Source: Synchiropus splendidus
Lineage: Eukaryota; Chordata; Actinopteri; Syngnathiformes; Callionymidae
NCBI RefSeq assembly: GCF_027744825.2
Contig: NC_071351.1
Location: 18,861,001 to 18,925,000 of the forward strand
Direction of reading: 5' to 3'
DNA length: 64,000 nt
The position numbers were made by a program, and so were the translations under genes. This document shows, piece after piece, positions 11,279 to 25,300 of this stretch; the first letter of the stretch is position 1, and each line of letters begins with the position of its first letter. The notes beneath the pieces were generated by a model. That model was given only the letters and a program-made list of their open reading frames with translations. It was not told the DNA's origin and made no database searches.

Positions 11279-12406
11279 CAGCCTGAGATAAGGTGGGTTT
11301 CGGAACGCCAAACATAAAAGTGTTGATAACTTTGGAAAAACACTTCAGACAGTTTAGATTTGATGTGCAACTACTAGAAAGACCCTTTCTGCTATAGTGG
11401 GAGGTTAAAATTTCATGTTCTGAAGCTTCCCTGAAAAGTTATGGCACAATGCACAAAAACGCTTTTCAGCCTGAGATAAGGTGGGTTTCGGAACGCCAAA
11501 CATAAAAGTGTTAATAACTTTGGAAAAACACTTCAGACAGTTTAGATTTGATGTGCAACTACTAGAAAGACCCTTTCTGCTATAGTGGGAGGTTAAAATT
11601 TCATGTTCTGAAGCTTTCCTGAAAAGTTATGGCACAATGCACAAAAACGCTTTTCAGCCTGAGATAAGGTGGGTTTCGGAACGCCAAACATAAAAGTGTT
11701 GATAACTTTCGAAAAACACTTCAGAGAGCTTAGATTTGATGTGCACCTACTAGAAAGACCCTTTCTGCTATAGTGGGAGGTTAAAATTTCATGTTCTGAA
11801 GCTTCCCTGAAAAGTTATGGCACAATGCGTAAAAACGCTTTTCAGCCTGAGATAAGGTGGGTTTCGGAACGCCAAACATAAAAGTGTTGATAACTTTGGA
11901 AAAACACTTCAGACAGTTTAGATTTGATGTGCAACTACTAGAAAGACCCTTTCTGCTATAGTGGGAGGTTAAAATTTCATGTTCTGAAGCTTTCCTGAAA
12001 AGTTATGGCACAATGCACAAAAACGCTTTTCAGCCTGAGATAAGGTGGGTTTCGGAACGCCAAACATAAAAGTGTTGATAACTTTCGAAAAACACTTCAG
12101 ACAGCTTAGATTTGATGTGCACCTACTAGAAAGACCCTTTCTGCTATAGTGGGAGGTTAAAATTTCATGTTCTGAAGCTTCCCTGAAAAGTTATGGCACA
12201 ATGCGTAAAAACGCTTTTCAGCCTGAGATAAGGTGGGTTTCGGAACGCCAAACATAAAAGTGTTGATAACTTTGGAAAAACACTTCAGACAGTTTAGATT
12301 TGATGTGCAACTACTAGAAAGACCCTTTCTGCTATAGTGGGAGGTTAAAATTTCATGTTCTGAAGCTTCCCTGAAAAGTTATGGCACAATGCACAAAAAC
12401 GCTTTT

Positions 12407-12594
12407 CAGCCTGAGATAAGGTGGGTTTCGGAACGCCAAACATAAAAGTGTTAATAACTTTGGAAAAACACTTCAGACAGTTTAGATTCGATGTGCAACT
12501 ACTAGAAAGACCCTTTCTGCTATAGTGGGAGGTTAAAATTTCATGTTCTGAAGCTTCCCTGAAAAGTTATGGCACAATGCACAAAAACGCTTTT
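12407..12594 (+). repeat. Reference monomer, class Rc (C83 variant of R)
   Basis: Rc is an R monomer with T83 changed to C (GATTCGATG), creating an extra CpG. Copies occur at 6851, 12489, 15309, 27905, 34861, 40313, 45201 and 48021 (position of the C). In each case the next monomer is an S' or an S'-derived chimera. The fixed Rc-S' pair is a useful anchor for aligning the long duplicated blocks. Confidence 0.88.
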
Positions 12595-15414
12595 CAGCCT
12601 GAGATAAGGTGGGTTTCGGAACGCCAAACATAAAAGTGTTGATAACTTTCGAAAAACACTTCAGACAGCTTAGATTTGATGTGCACCTACTAGAAAGACC
12701 CTTTCTGCTATAGTGGGAGGTTAAAATTTCATGTTCTGAAGCTTTCCTGAAAAGTTATGGCACAATGCACAAAAACGCTTTTCAGCCTGAGATAAGGTGG
12801 GTTTCGGAACGCCAAACATAAAAGTGTTGATAACTTTTGAAAAACACTTCAGACAGCTTAGATTTGATGTGCAACTACTAGAAAGATCCTTTCTGCTATA
12901 GTGGGAGGTTAAAATTTCATGTTCTGAAGCTTTCCTGAAAAGTTATGGCACAATGCACAAAAACGCTTTTCAGCCTGAGATAAGGTGGGTTTCGGAACGC
13001 CAAACATAAAAGTGTTGATAACTTTGGAAAAACACTTCAGACAGTTTAGATTTGATGTGCAACTACTAGAAAGACCCTTTCTGCTATAGTGGGAGGTTAA
13101 AATTTCATGTTCTGAAGCTTTCCTGAAAAGTTATGGCACAATGCACAAAAACGCTTTTCAGCCTGAGATAAGGTGGGTTTCGGAACGCCAAACATAAAAG
13201 TGTTGATAACTTTTGAAAAACACTTCAGACAGCTTAGATTTGATGTGCAACTACTAGAAAGACCCTTTCTGCTATAGTGGGAGGTTAAAATTTCATGTTC
13301 TGAAGCTTCCCTGAAAACTTATGGCACAATGCACAAAAACGCTTTTCAGCCTGAGATAAGGTGGGTTTCGGAACGCCAAACATAAAAGTGTTGATAACTT
13401 TGGAAAAACACTTCAGACAGTTTAGATTTGATGTGCAACTACTAGAAAGACCCTTTCTGCTATAGTGGGAGGTTAAAATTTCATGTTCTGAAGCTTCCCT
13501 GAAAAGTTATGGCACAATGCACAAAAACGCTTTTCAGCCTGAGATAAGGTGGGTTTCGGAACGCCAAACATAAAAGTGTTAATACCTTTGGAAAAACACT
13601 TCAGACAGTTTAGATTTGATGTGCAACTACTAGAAAGACCCTTTCTGCTATAGTGGGAGGTTAAAATTTCATGTTCTGAAGCTTCCCTGAAAAGTTATGG
13701 CACAATGCACAAAAACGCTTTTCAGCCTGAGATAAGGTGGGTTTCGGAACGCCAAACATAAAAGTGTTGATAACTTTCGAAAAACACTTCAGAGAGCTTA
13801 GATTTGATGTGCACCTACTAGAAAGACCCTTTCTGCTATAGTGGGAGGTTAAAATTTCATGTTCTGAAGCTTCCCTGAAAAGTTATGGCACAATGCGTAA
13901 AAACGCTTTTCAGCCTGAGATAAGGTGGGTTTCGGAACGCCAAACATAAAAGTGTTGATAACTTTGGAAAAACACTTCAGACAGTTTAGATTTGATGTGC
14001 AACTACTAGAAAGACCCTTTCTGCTATAGTGGGAGGTTAAAATTTCATGTTCTGAAGCTTCCCTGAAAAGTTATGGCACAATGCACAAAAACGCTTTTCA
14101 GCCTGAGATAAGGTGGGTTTCGGAACGCCAAACATAAAAGTGTTAATAACTTTGGAAAAACACTTCAGACAGTTTAGATTTGATGTGCAACTACTAGAAA
14201 GACCCTTTCTGCTATAGTGGGAGGTTAAAATTTCATGTTCTGAAGCTTTCATGAAAAGTTATGGCACAATGCACAAAAACGCTTTTCAGCCTGAGATAAG
14301 GTGGGTTTCGGAACGCCAAACATAAAAGTGTTGATAACTTTCGAAAAACACTTCAGAGAGCTTAGATTTGATGTGCACCTACTAGAAAGACCCTTTCTGC
14401 TATAGTGGGAGGTTAAAATGTCATGTTCTGAAGCTTCCCTGAAAAGTTATGGCACAATGCGTAAAAACGCTTTTCAGCCTGAGATAAGGTGGGTTTCGGA
14501 ACGCCAAACATAAAAGTGTTGATAACGTTGGAAAAACACTTCAGACAGTTTAGATTTGATGTGCAACTACTAGAAAGACCCTTTCTGCTATAGTGGGAGG
14601 TTAAAATTTCATGTTCTGAAGCTTTCCTGAAAAGTTATTGCACAATGCACAAAAACGCTTTTCAGCCTGAGATAAGGTGGGTTTCGGAACGCCAAACATA
14701 AAAGTGTTGATAACTTTCGAAAAACACTTCAGACAGCTTAGATTTGATGTGCACCTACTAGAAAGACCCTTTCTGCTATAGTGGGAGGTTAAAATTTCAT
14801 GTTCTGAAGCTTCCCTGAAAAGTTATGGCACAATGCGTAAAAACGCTTTTCAGCCTGAGATAAGGTGGGTTTCGGAACGCCAAACATAAAAGTGTTGATA
14901 ACTTTGGAAAAACACTTCAGACAGTTTAGATTTGATGTGCAACTACTAGAAAGACCCTTTCTGCTATAGTGGGAGGTTAAAATTTCATGTTCTGAAGCTT
15001 CCCTGAAAAGTTATGGCACAATGCACAAAAACGCTTTTCAGCCTGAGATAAGGTGGGTTTCGGAACGCCAAACATAAAAGTGTTAATAACTTTGGAAAAA
15101 CACTTCAGACAGTTTAGATTTGATGTGCAACTACTAGAAAGACCCTTTCTGCTATAGTGGGAGGTTAAAATTTCATGTTCTGAAGCTTCCCTGAAAAGTT
15201 ATGGCACAATGCACAAAAACGCTTTTCAGCCTGAGATAAGGTGGGTTTCGGAACGCCAAACATAAAAGTGTTAATAACTTTGGAAAAACACTTCAGACAG
15301 TTTAGATTCGATGTGCAACTACTAGAAAGACCCTTTCTGCTATAGTGGGAGGTTAAAATTTCATGTTCTGAAGCTTCCCTGAAAAGTTATGGCACAATGC
15401 ACAAAAACGCTTTT

Positions 15415-15602
15415 CAGCCTGAGATAAGGTGGGTTTCCGAACGCCAAACATAAAAGTGTTGATAACTTTCGAAAAACACTTCAGACAGTTTAGATTTGAT
15501 GTGCAACTACTAGAAAGACCCTTTCTGCTATAGTGGGAGGTTAAAATTTCATGTTCTGAAGCTTCCCTGAAAAGTTATGGCACAATGCACAAAAACGCTT
15601 TT
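15415..15602 (+). repeat. Chimeric S'/Q monomer (two-monomer loss in copy 1)
   Basis: The left part shares the private C24 (TTTCCGAAC, 15438) and C56 with the S' monomer at 48127. From offset 75 on it is Q (T75, A92, C151). Copy 2 has S' (48127), P (48315) and Q (48503) in place of this one monomer. The exchange lies between offsets 57 and 74, and the displacement moves from 174 to 176 monomers. Confidence 0.82.
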
Positions 15603-16542
15603 CAGCCTGAGATAAGGTGGGTTTCGGAATGCCAAACATAAAAGTGTTGATAACTTTGGAAAAACACTTCAGACAGTTTAGATTTGATGTGCAACTACTA
15701 GAAAGACCCTTTCTGCTATAGTGGGAGGTTAAAATTTCATGTTCTGAAGCTTCCCTGAAAAGTTATGGCACAATGCACAAAAACGCTTTTCAGCCTGAGA
15801 TAAGGTGGGTTTCGGAACGCCAAACATAAAAGTGTTGATAACTTTGGAAAAACACTTCAGAGAGCTTAGATTTGATGTGCACCCACTAGAAAGACCCTTT
15901 CTGCTATAGTGGGAGGTTAAAATTTCATGTTCTGAAGCTTCCCTGATAAGTTATGGCACAATGCGTAAAAACGCTTTTCAGCCTGAGATAAGGTGGGTTT
16001 CGGAACGCCAAACATAAAAGTGTTGATAACTTTGGAAAAACTCTTCAGACAGTTTAGATTTGATGTGCAACTACTAGAAAGACCCTTTCTGCTATAGTGG
16101 GAGGTTAAAATTTCATGTTCTGAAGCTTTCCTGAAAAGTTATGGCAGAATGCACAAAAACGCTTTTCAGCCTGAGATAAGGTGGGTTTCGGAACGCCAAA
16201 CATAAAAGTGTTGATAACTTTGGAAAAACACTTCAGACAGTTTAGATTTGATGTGCAACTACTAGAAAGACCCTTTCTGCTATAGTGGGAGGTTAAAATT
16301 TCATGTTCTGAAGCTTTCCTGAAAAGTTATGGCACAATGCACAAAAACGCTTTTCAGCCTGAGATAAGGTGGGTTTCGGAACGCCAAACATAAAAGTGTT
16401 GATAACTTTTGAAAAACACTTCAGACAGCTTAGATTTGATGTGCAACTACTAGAAAGACCCTTTCTGCTATAGTGGGAGGTTAAAATTTCATGTTCTGAA
16501 GCTTCCCTGAAAACTTATGGCACAATGCACAAAAACGCTTTT

Positions 16543-16730
16543 CAGCCTGAGATAAGGTGGGTTTCGGAACGCCAAACATAAAAGTGTTGATAACTTTGGA
16601 AAAACACTTCAGACAGTTTAGATTTGATGTGCAACTACTAGAAAGACCCTTTCTGCTATAGTGGGAGGTTAAAATTTCATGTTCTGAAGCTTCCCTGAAA
16701 AGTTATGGCACAATGCGTAAAAACGCTTTT
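16543..16730 (+). repeat. Chimeric Q/S monomer (one-monomer loss in copy 1)
   Basis: This is Q by every marker up to offset 160 but ends in GCGTAA. Copy 2 has Q (49631, with G185) followed by S (49819, ending in GCGTAA) here. The displacement moves from 176 to 177 monomers. Confidence 0.75.
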
Positions 16731-18422
16731 CAGCCTGAGATAAGGTGGGTTTCGGAACGCCAAACATAAAAGTGTTGATAACTTTGGAAAAACACTTCAG
16801 ACAGTTTAGATTTGATGTGCAACTACTAGAAAGACCCTTTCTGCTATAGTGGGAGGTTAAAATTTCATGTTCTGAAGCTTTCCTGAAAAGTTATGGCACA
16901 ATGCACAAAAACGCTTTTCAGCCTGAGATAAGGTGGGTTTCGGAACGCCAAACATAAAAGTGTTGATAACTTTTGAAAAACACTTCAGACAGTTTAGATT
17001 TGATGTGCAACTACTAGAAAGACCCTTTCTGCTATAGTGGGAGGTTAAAATTTCATGTTCTGAAGCTTTCCTGAAAAGTTATGGCACAATGCACAAAAAC
17101 GCTTTTCAGCCTGAGATAAGGTGGGTTTCGGAACGCCAAACATAAAAGTGTTGATAACTTTCGAAAAACACTTCAGAGAGCTTAGATTTGATGTGCACCT
17201 ACTAGAAAGACCCTTTCTGCTATAGTGGGAGGTTAAAATTTCATGTTCTGAAGCTTCCCTGAAAAGTTATGGCACAATGCGTAAAAACGCTTTTCAGCCT
17301 GAGATAAGGTGGGTTTCGGAACGCCAAACATAAAAGTGTTGATAACTTTGGAAAAACACTTCAGACAGTTTAGATTTGATGTGCAACTACTAGAAAGACC
17401 CTTTCTGCTATAGTGGGAGGTTAAAATTTCATGTTCTGAAGCTTTCCTGAAAAGTTATGGCACAATGCACAAAAACGCTTTTCAGCCTGAGATAAGGTGG
17501 GTTTCGGAACGCCAAACATAAAAGTGTTGATAACTTTGGAAAAACACTTCAGACAGTTTAGATTTGATGTGCAACTACTAGAAAGACCCTTTCTGCTATA
17601 GTGGGAGGTTAAAATTTCATGTTCTGAAGCTTCCCTGAAAAGTTATGGCACAATGCACAAAAACGCTTTTCAGCCTGAGATAAGGTGGGTTTCGGAACGC
17701 CAAACATAAAAGTGTTGATAACTTTCGAAAAACACTTCAGACAGCTTAGATTTGATGTGCACCTACTAGAAAGACCCTTTCTGCTATAGTGGGAGGTTAA
17801 AATTTCATGTTCTGAAGCTTTCCTGAAAAGTTATGGCACAATGCACAAAAACGCTTTTCAGCCTGAGATAAGGTGGGTTTCGGAACGCCAAACATAAAAG
17901 TGTTGATAACTTTTGAAAAACACTTCAGACAGCTTAGATTTGATGTGCAACTACTAGAAAGACCCTTTCTGCTATAGTGGGAGGTTAAAATTTCATGTTC
18001 TGAAGCTTCCCTGAAAACTTATGGCACAATGCACAAAAACGCTTTTCAGCCTGAGATAAGGTGGGTTTCGGAACGCCAAACATAAAAGTGTTGATAACTT
18101 TGGAAAAACACTTCAGACAGTTTAGATTTGATGTGCAACTACTAGAAAGACCCTTTCTGCTATAGTGGGAGGTTAAAATTTCATGTTCTGAAGCTTCCCT
18201 GAAAAGTTATGGCACAATGCACAAAAACGCTTTTCAGCCTGAGATAAGGTGGGTTTCGGAACGCCAAACATAAAAGTGTTGATAACTTTGGAAAAACACT
18301 TCAGACAGTTTAGATTTGATGTGCAACTACTAGAAAGACCCTTTCTGCTATAGTGGGAGGTTAAAATTTCATGTTCTGAAGCTTCCCTGAAAAGTTATGG
18401 CACAATGCACAAAAACGCTTTT

Positions 18423-19362
18423 CAGCCTGAGATAAGGTGGGTTTCGGAACGCCAAACATAAAAGTGTTGATAACTTTGGAAAAACACTTCAGAGAGCTTA
18501 GATTTGATGTGCACCCACTAGAAAGACCCTTTCTGCTATAGTGGGAGGTTAAAATTTCATGTTCTGAAGCTTCCCTGATAAGTTATGGCACAATGCGTAA
18601 AAACGCTTTTCAGCCTGAGATAAGGTGGGTTTCGGAACGCCAAACATAAAAGTGTTGATAACTTTGGAAAAACTCTTCAGACAGTTTAGATTTGATGTGC
18701 AACTACTAGAAAGACCCTTTCTGCTATAGTGGGAGGTTAAAATTTCATGTTCTGAAGCTTTCCTGAAAAGTTATGGCACAATGCACAAAAACGCTTTTCA
18801 GCCTGAGATAAGGTGGGTTTCGGAACGCCAAACATAAAAGTGTTGATAACTTTGGAAAAACACTTCAGACAGTTTAGATTTGATGTGCAACTACTAGAAA
18901 GACCCTTTCTGCTATAGTGGGAGGTTAAAATTTCATGTTCTGAAGCTTTCCTGAAAAGTTATGGCACAATGCACAAAAACGCTTTTCAGCCTGAGATAAG
19001 GTGGGTTTCGGAACGCCAAACATAAAAGTGTTGATAACTTTTGAAAAACACTTCAGACAGCTTAGATTTGATGTGCAACTACTAGAAAGACCCTTTCTGC
19101 TATAGTGGGAGGTTAAAATTTCATGTTCTGAAGCTTCCCTGAAAACTTATGGCACAATGCACAAAAACGCTTTTCAGCCTGAGATAAGGTGGGTTTCGGA
19201 ACGCCAAACATAAAAGTGTTGATAACTTTGGAAAAACACTTCAGACAGTTTAGATTTGATGTGCAACTACTAGAAAGACCCTTTCTGCTATAGTGGGAGG
19301 TTAAAATTTCATGTTCTGAAGCTTCCCTGAAAAGTTATGGCACAATGCACAAAAACGCGTTT
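18423..19362 (+). repeat. Single S*-T*-T-P-Q unit (copy 1 counterpart of the 6-mer amplification)
   Basis: The monomers start at 18423 (S*), 18611 (T*), 18799 (T), 18987 (P with C160) and 19175 (Q with G185, ACGCGTTTCAG at 19359). The G185 marker appears at 19359, 49815, 55455 and 56583, always at the end of such a unit and just before an S-type monomer. Confidence 0.82.
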
Positions 19363-22300
19363 CAGCCTGAGATAAGGTGGGTTTCGGAACGCCAAACATA
19401 AAAGTGTTGATAACTTTCGAAAAACACTTCAGAGAGCTTAGATTTGATGTGCACCTACTAGAAAGACCCTTTCTGCTATAGTGGGAGGTTAAAATTTCAT
19501 GTTCTGAAGCTTCCCTGAAAAGTTATGGCACAATGCGTAAAAACGCTTTTCAGCCTGAGATAAGGTGGGTTTCGGAACGCCAAACATAAAAGTGTTGATA
19601 ACTTTGGAAAAACACTTCAGACAGTTTAGATTTGATGTGCAACTACTAGAAAGACCCTTTCTGCTATAGTGGGAGGTTAAAATTTCATGTTCTGAAGCTT
19701 TCCTGAAAAGTTATGGCACAATGCACAAAAACGCTTTTCAGCCTGAGATAAGGTGGGTTTCGGAACGCCAAACATAAAAGTGTTGATAACTTTGGAAAAA
19801 CACTTCAGACAGTTTAGATTTGATGTGCAACTACTAGAAAGACCCTTTCTGCTATAGTGGGAGGTTAAAATTTCATGTTCTGAAGCTTCCCTGAAAAGTT
19901 ATGGCACAATGCACAAAAACGCTTTTCAGCCTGAGATAAGGTGGGTTTCGGAACGCCAAACATAAAAGTGTTAATAACTTTGGAAAAACACTTCAGACAG
20001 TTTAGATTTGATGTGCAACTACTAGAAAGACCCTTTCTGCTATAGTGGGAGGTTAAAATTTCATGTTCTGAAGCTTCCCTGAAAAGTTATGGCACAATGC
20101 ACAAAAACGCTTTTCAGCCTGAGATAAGGTGGGTTTCGGAACGCCAAACATAAAAGTGTTGATAACTTTTGAAAAACACTTCAGACAGCTTAGATTTGAT
20201 GTGCAACTACTAGAAAGACCCTTTCTGCTATAGTGGGAGGTTAAAATTTCATGTTCTGAAGCTTCCCTGAAAAGTTATGGCACAATGCACAAAAACGCTT
20301 TTCAGCCTGAGATAAGGTGGGTTTCGGAACGCCAAACATAAAAGTGTTGATAACTTTGGAAAAACACTTCAGACAGTTTAAATTTGATGTGCAACTACTA
20401 GAAAGACCCTTTCTGCTATAGTGGGAGGTTAAAATTTCATGTTCTGAAGCTTCCCTGAAAAGTTATGGCACAATGCACAAAAACGCTTTTCAGCCTGAGA
20501 TAAGGTGGGTTTCGGAACGCCAAACATAAAAGTGTTGATAACTTTGGAAAAACACTTCAGACAGTTTAGATTTGATGTGCAACTACTAGAAAGACCCTTT
20601 CTGCTATAGTGGGAGGTTAAAATTTCATGTTCTGAAGCTTCCCTGAAAAGTTATGGCACAATGCACAAAAACGCTTTTCAGCCTGAGATAAGGTGGGTTT
20701 CGGAACGCCAAACATAAAAGTGTTGATAACTTTCGAAAAACACTTCAGAGAGCTTAGATTTGATGTGCACCCACTAGAAAGACCCTTTCTGCTATAGTGG
20801 GAGGTTAAAATTTCATGTTCTGAAGCTTCCCTGAAAAGTTATGGCACAATGCGTAAAAACGCTTTTCAGCCTGAGATAAGGTGGGTTTCGGAACGCCAAA
20901 CATAAAAGTGTTGATAACTTTGGAAAAACACTTCAGACAGTTTAGATTTGATGTGCAACTACTAGAAAGACCCTTTCTGCTATAGTGGGAGGTTAAAATT
21001 TCATGTTCTGAAGCTTTCCTGAAAAGTTATGGCACAATGCACAAAAACGCTTTTCAGCCTGAGATAAGGTGGGTTTCGGAACGCCAAACATAAAAGTGTT
21101 GATAACTTTGGAAAAACACTTCAGACAGTTTAGATTTGATGTGCAACTACTAGAAAGACCCTTTCTGCTATAGTGGGAGGTTAAAATTTCATGTTCTGAA
21201 GCTTTCCTGAAAAGTTATGGCACAATGCACAAAAACGCTTTTCAGCCTGAGATAAGGTGGGTTTCGGAACGCCAAACATAAAAGTGTTGATAACTTTTGA
21301 AAAACACTTCAGACAGCTTAGATTTGATGTGCAACTACTAGAAAGACCCTTTCTGCTATAGTGGGAGGTTAAAATTTCATGTTCTGAAGCTTCCCTGAAA
21401 ACTTATGGCACAATGCACAAAAACGCTTTTCAGCCTGAGATAAGGTGGGTTTCGGAACGCCAAACATAAAAGTGTTGATAACTTTGGAAAAACACTTCAG
21501 ACAGTTTAGATTTGATGTGCAACTACTAGAAAGACCCTTTCTGCTATAGTGGGAGGTTAAAATTTCATGTTCTGAAGCTTCCCTGAAAAATTATGGCACA
21601 ATGCACAAAAACGCTTTTCAGCCTGAGATAAGGTGGGTTTCGGAACGCCAAACATAAAAGTGTTGATAACTTTCGAAAAACACTTCAGACAGCTTAGATT
21701 TGATGTGCACCTACTAGAAAGACCCTTTCTGCTATAGTGGGAGGTTAAAATTTCATGTTCTGAAGCTTTCCTGAAAAGTTATGGCACAATGCACAAAAAC
21801 GCTTTTCAGCCTGAGATAAGGTGGGTTTCGGAACGCCAAACATAGAAGTGTTGATAACTTTTGAAAAACACTTCAGACAGCTTAGATTTGATGTGCAACT
21901 ACTAGAAAGACCCTTTCTGCTATAGTGGGAGGTTAAAATTTCATGTTCTGAAGCTTCCCTGAAAAGTTATGGCACAATGCACAAAAACGCTTTTCAGCCT
22001 GAGATAAGGTGGGTTTCGGAACGCCAAACATAAAAGTGTTGATAACTTTGGAAAAACACTTCAGACAGTTTAGATTTGATGTGCAACTACTAGAAAGACC
22101 CTTTCTGCTATAGTGGGAGGTTAAAATTTCATGTTCTGAAGCTTCCCTGAAAAGTTATGGCACAATGCACAAAAACGCTTTTCAGCCTGAGATAAGGTGG
22201 GTTTCGGAACGCCAAACATAAAAGTGTTGATAACTTTGGAAAAACACTTCAGACAGTTTAGATTTGATGTGCAACTACTAGAAAGACCCTTTCTGCTATA

Positions 22301-25300
22301 GTGGGAGGTTAAAATTTCATGTTCTGAAGCTTCCCTGAAAAGTTATGTCACAATGCACAAAAACGCTTTTCAGCCTGAGATAAGGTGGGTTTCGGAACGC
22401 CAAACATAAAAGTGTTGATAACTTTCGAAAAACACTTCAGAGAGCTTAGATTTGATGTGCACCCACTAGAAAGACCCTTTCTGCTATAGTGGGAGGTTAA
22501 AATTTCATGTTCTGAAGCTTCCCTGAAAAGTTATGGCACAATGCGTAAAAACGCTTTTCAGCCTGAGATAAGGTGGGTTTCGGAACGCCAAACATAAAAG
22601 TGTTGATAACTTTGGAAAAACACTTCAGACAGTTTAGATTTGATGTGCAACTACTAGAAAGACCCTTTCTGCTATAGTGGGAGGTTAAAATTTCATGTTC
22701 TGAAGCTTTCCTGAAAAGTTATGGCACAATGCACAAAAACGCTTTTCAGCCTGAGATAAGGTGGGTTTCGGAACGCCAAACATAAAAGTGTTGATAACTT
22801 TGGAAAAACACTTCAGACAGTTTAGATTTGATGTGCAACTACTAGAAAGACCCTTTCTGCTATAGTGGGAGGTTAAAATTTCATGTTCTGAAGCTTTCCT
22901 GAAAAGTTATGGCACAATGCACAAAAACGCTTTTCAGCCTGAGATAAGGTGGGTTTCGGAACGCCAAACATAAAAGTGTTGATAACTTTCGAAAAACACT
23001 TCAGACAGCTTAGATTTGATGTGCAACTACTAGAAAGACCCTTTCTGCTATAGTGGGAGGTTAAAATTTCATGTTCTGAAGCTTCCCTGAAAACTTATGG
23101 CACAATGCACAAAAACGCTTTTCAGCCTGAGATAAGGTGGGTTTCGGAACGCCAAACATAAAAGTGTTGATAACTTTGGAAAAACACTTCAGACAGTTTA
23201 GATTTGATGTGCAACTACTAGAAAGACCCTTTCTGCTATAGTGGGAGGTTAAAATTTCATGTTCTGAAGCTTCCCTGAAAAGTTATGGCACAATGCACAA
23301 AAACGCTTTTCAGCCTGAGATAAGGTGGGTTTCGGAACGCCAAACATAAAAGTGTTGATAACTTTCGAAAAACACTTCAGAGAGCTTAGATTTGATGTGC
23401 ACCTACTAGAAAGACCCTTTCTGCTATAGTGGGAGGTTAAAATTTCATGTTCTGAAGCTTCCCTGAAAAGTTATGGCACAATGCGTAAAAACGCTTTTCA
23501 GCCTGAGATAAGGTGGGTTTCGGAACGCCAAACATAAAAGTGTTGATAACTTTGGAAAAACACTTCAGACAGTTTAGATTTGATGTGCAACTACTAGAAA
23601 GACCCTTTCTGCTATAGTGGGAGGTTAAAATTTCATGTTCTGAAGCTTTCCTGAAAAGTTATGGCACAATGCACAAAAACGCTTTTCAGCCTGAGATAAG
23701 GTGGGTTTCGGAACGCCAAACATAAAAGTGTTGATAACTTTTGAAAAACACTTCAGACAGCTTAGATTTGATGTGCAACTACTAGAAAGACCCTTTCTGC
23801 TATAGTGGGAGGTTAAAATTTCATGTTCTGAAGCTTCCCTGAAAAGTTATGGCACAATGCACAAAAACGCTTTTCAGCCTGAGATAAGGTGGGTTTCGGA
23901 ACGCCAAACATAAAAGTGTTGATAACTTTGGAAAAACACTTCAGACAGTTTAGATTTGATGTGCAACTACTAGAAAGACCCTTTCTGCTATAGTGGGAGG
24001 TTAAAATTTCATGTTCTGAAGCTTCCCTGAAAAGTTATGGCACAATGCACAAAAACGCTTTTCAGCCTGAGATAAGGTGGGTTTCGGAACGCCAAACATA
24101 AAAGTGTTAATAACTTTGGAAAAACACTTCAGACAGTTTAGATTTGATGTGCAACTACTAGAAAGACCCTTTCTGCTATAGTGGGAGGTTAAAATTTCAT
24201 GTTCTGAAGCTTCCCTGAAAAGTTATGGCACAATGCACAAAAACGCTTTTCAGCCTGAGATAAGGTGGGTTTCGGAACGCCAAACATAAAAGTGTTGATA
24301 ACTTTCGAAAAACACTTCAGAGAGCTTAGATTTGATGTGCACCCACTAGAAAGACCCTTTCTGCTATAGTGGGAGGTTAAAATTTCATGTTCTGAAGCTT
24401 CCCTGAAAAGTTATGGCACAATGCGTAAAAACGCTTTTCAGCCTGAGATAAGGTGGGTTTCGGAACGCCAAACATAAAAGTGTTGATAACTTTGGAAAAA
24501 CACTTCAGACAGTTTAGATTTGATGTGCAACTACTAGAAAGACCCTTTCTGCTATAGTGGGAGGTTAAAATTTCATGTTCTGAAGCTTTCCTGAAAAGTT
24601 ATGGCACAATGCACAAAAACGCTTTTCAGCCTGAGATAAGGTGGGTTTCGGAACGCCAAACATAAAAGTGTTGATAACTTTGGAAAAACACTTCAGACAG
24701 TTTAGATTTGATGTGCAACTACTAGAAAGACCCTTTCTGCTATAGTGGGAGGTTAAAATTTCATGTTCTGAAGCTTTCCTGAAAAGTTATGGCACAATGC
24801 ACAAAAACGCTTTTCAGCCTGAGATAAGGTGGGTTTCGGAACGCCAAACATAAAAGTGTTGATAACTTTTGAAAAACACTTCAGACAGCTTAGATTTGAT
24901 GTGCAACTACTAGAAAGACCCTTTCTGCTATAGTGGGAGGTTAAAATTTCATGTTCTGAAGCTTCCCTGAAAACTTATGGCACAATGCACAAAAACGCTT
25001 TTCAGCCTGAGATAAGGTGGGTTTCGGAACGCCAAACATAAAAGTGTTGATAACTTTGGAAAAACACTTCAGACAGTTTAGATTTGATGTGCAACTACGA
25101 GAAAGACCCTTTCTGCTATAGTGGGAGGTTAAAATTTCATGTTCTGAAGCTTCCCTGAAAAGTTATGGCACAATGCACAAAAACGCTTTTCAGCCTGAGA
25201 TAAGGTGGGTTTCGGAACGCCAAACATAAAAGTGTTGATAACTTTCGAAAAACACTTCAGAGAGCTTAGATTTGATGTGCACCCACTAGAAAGACCCTTT

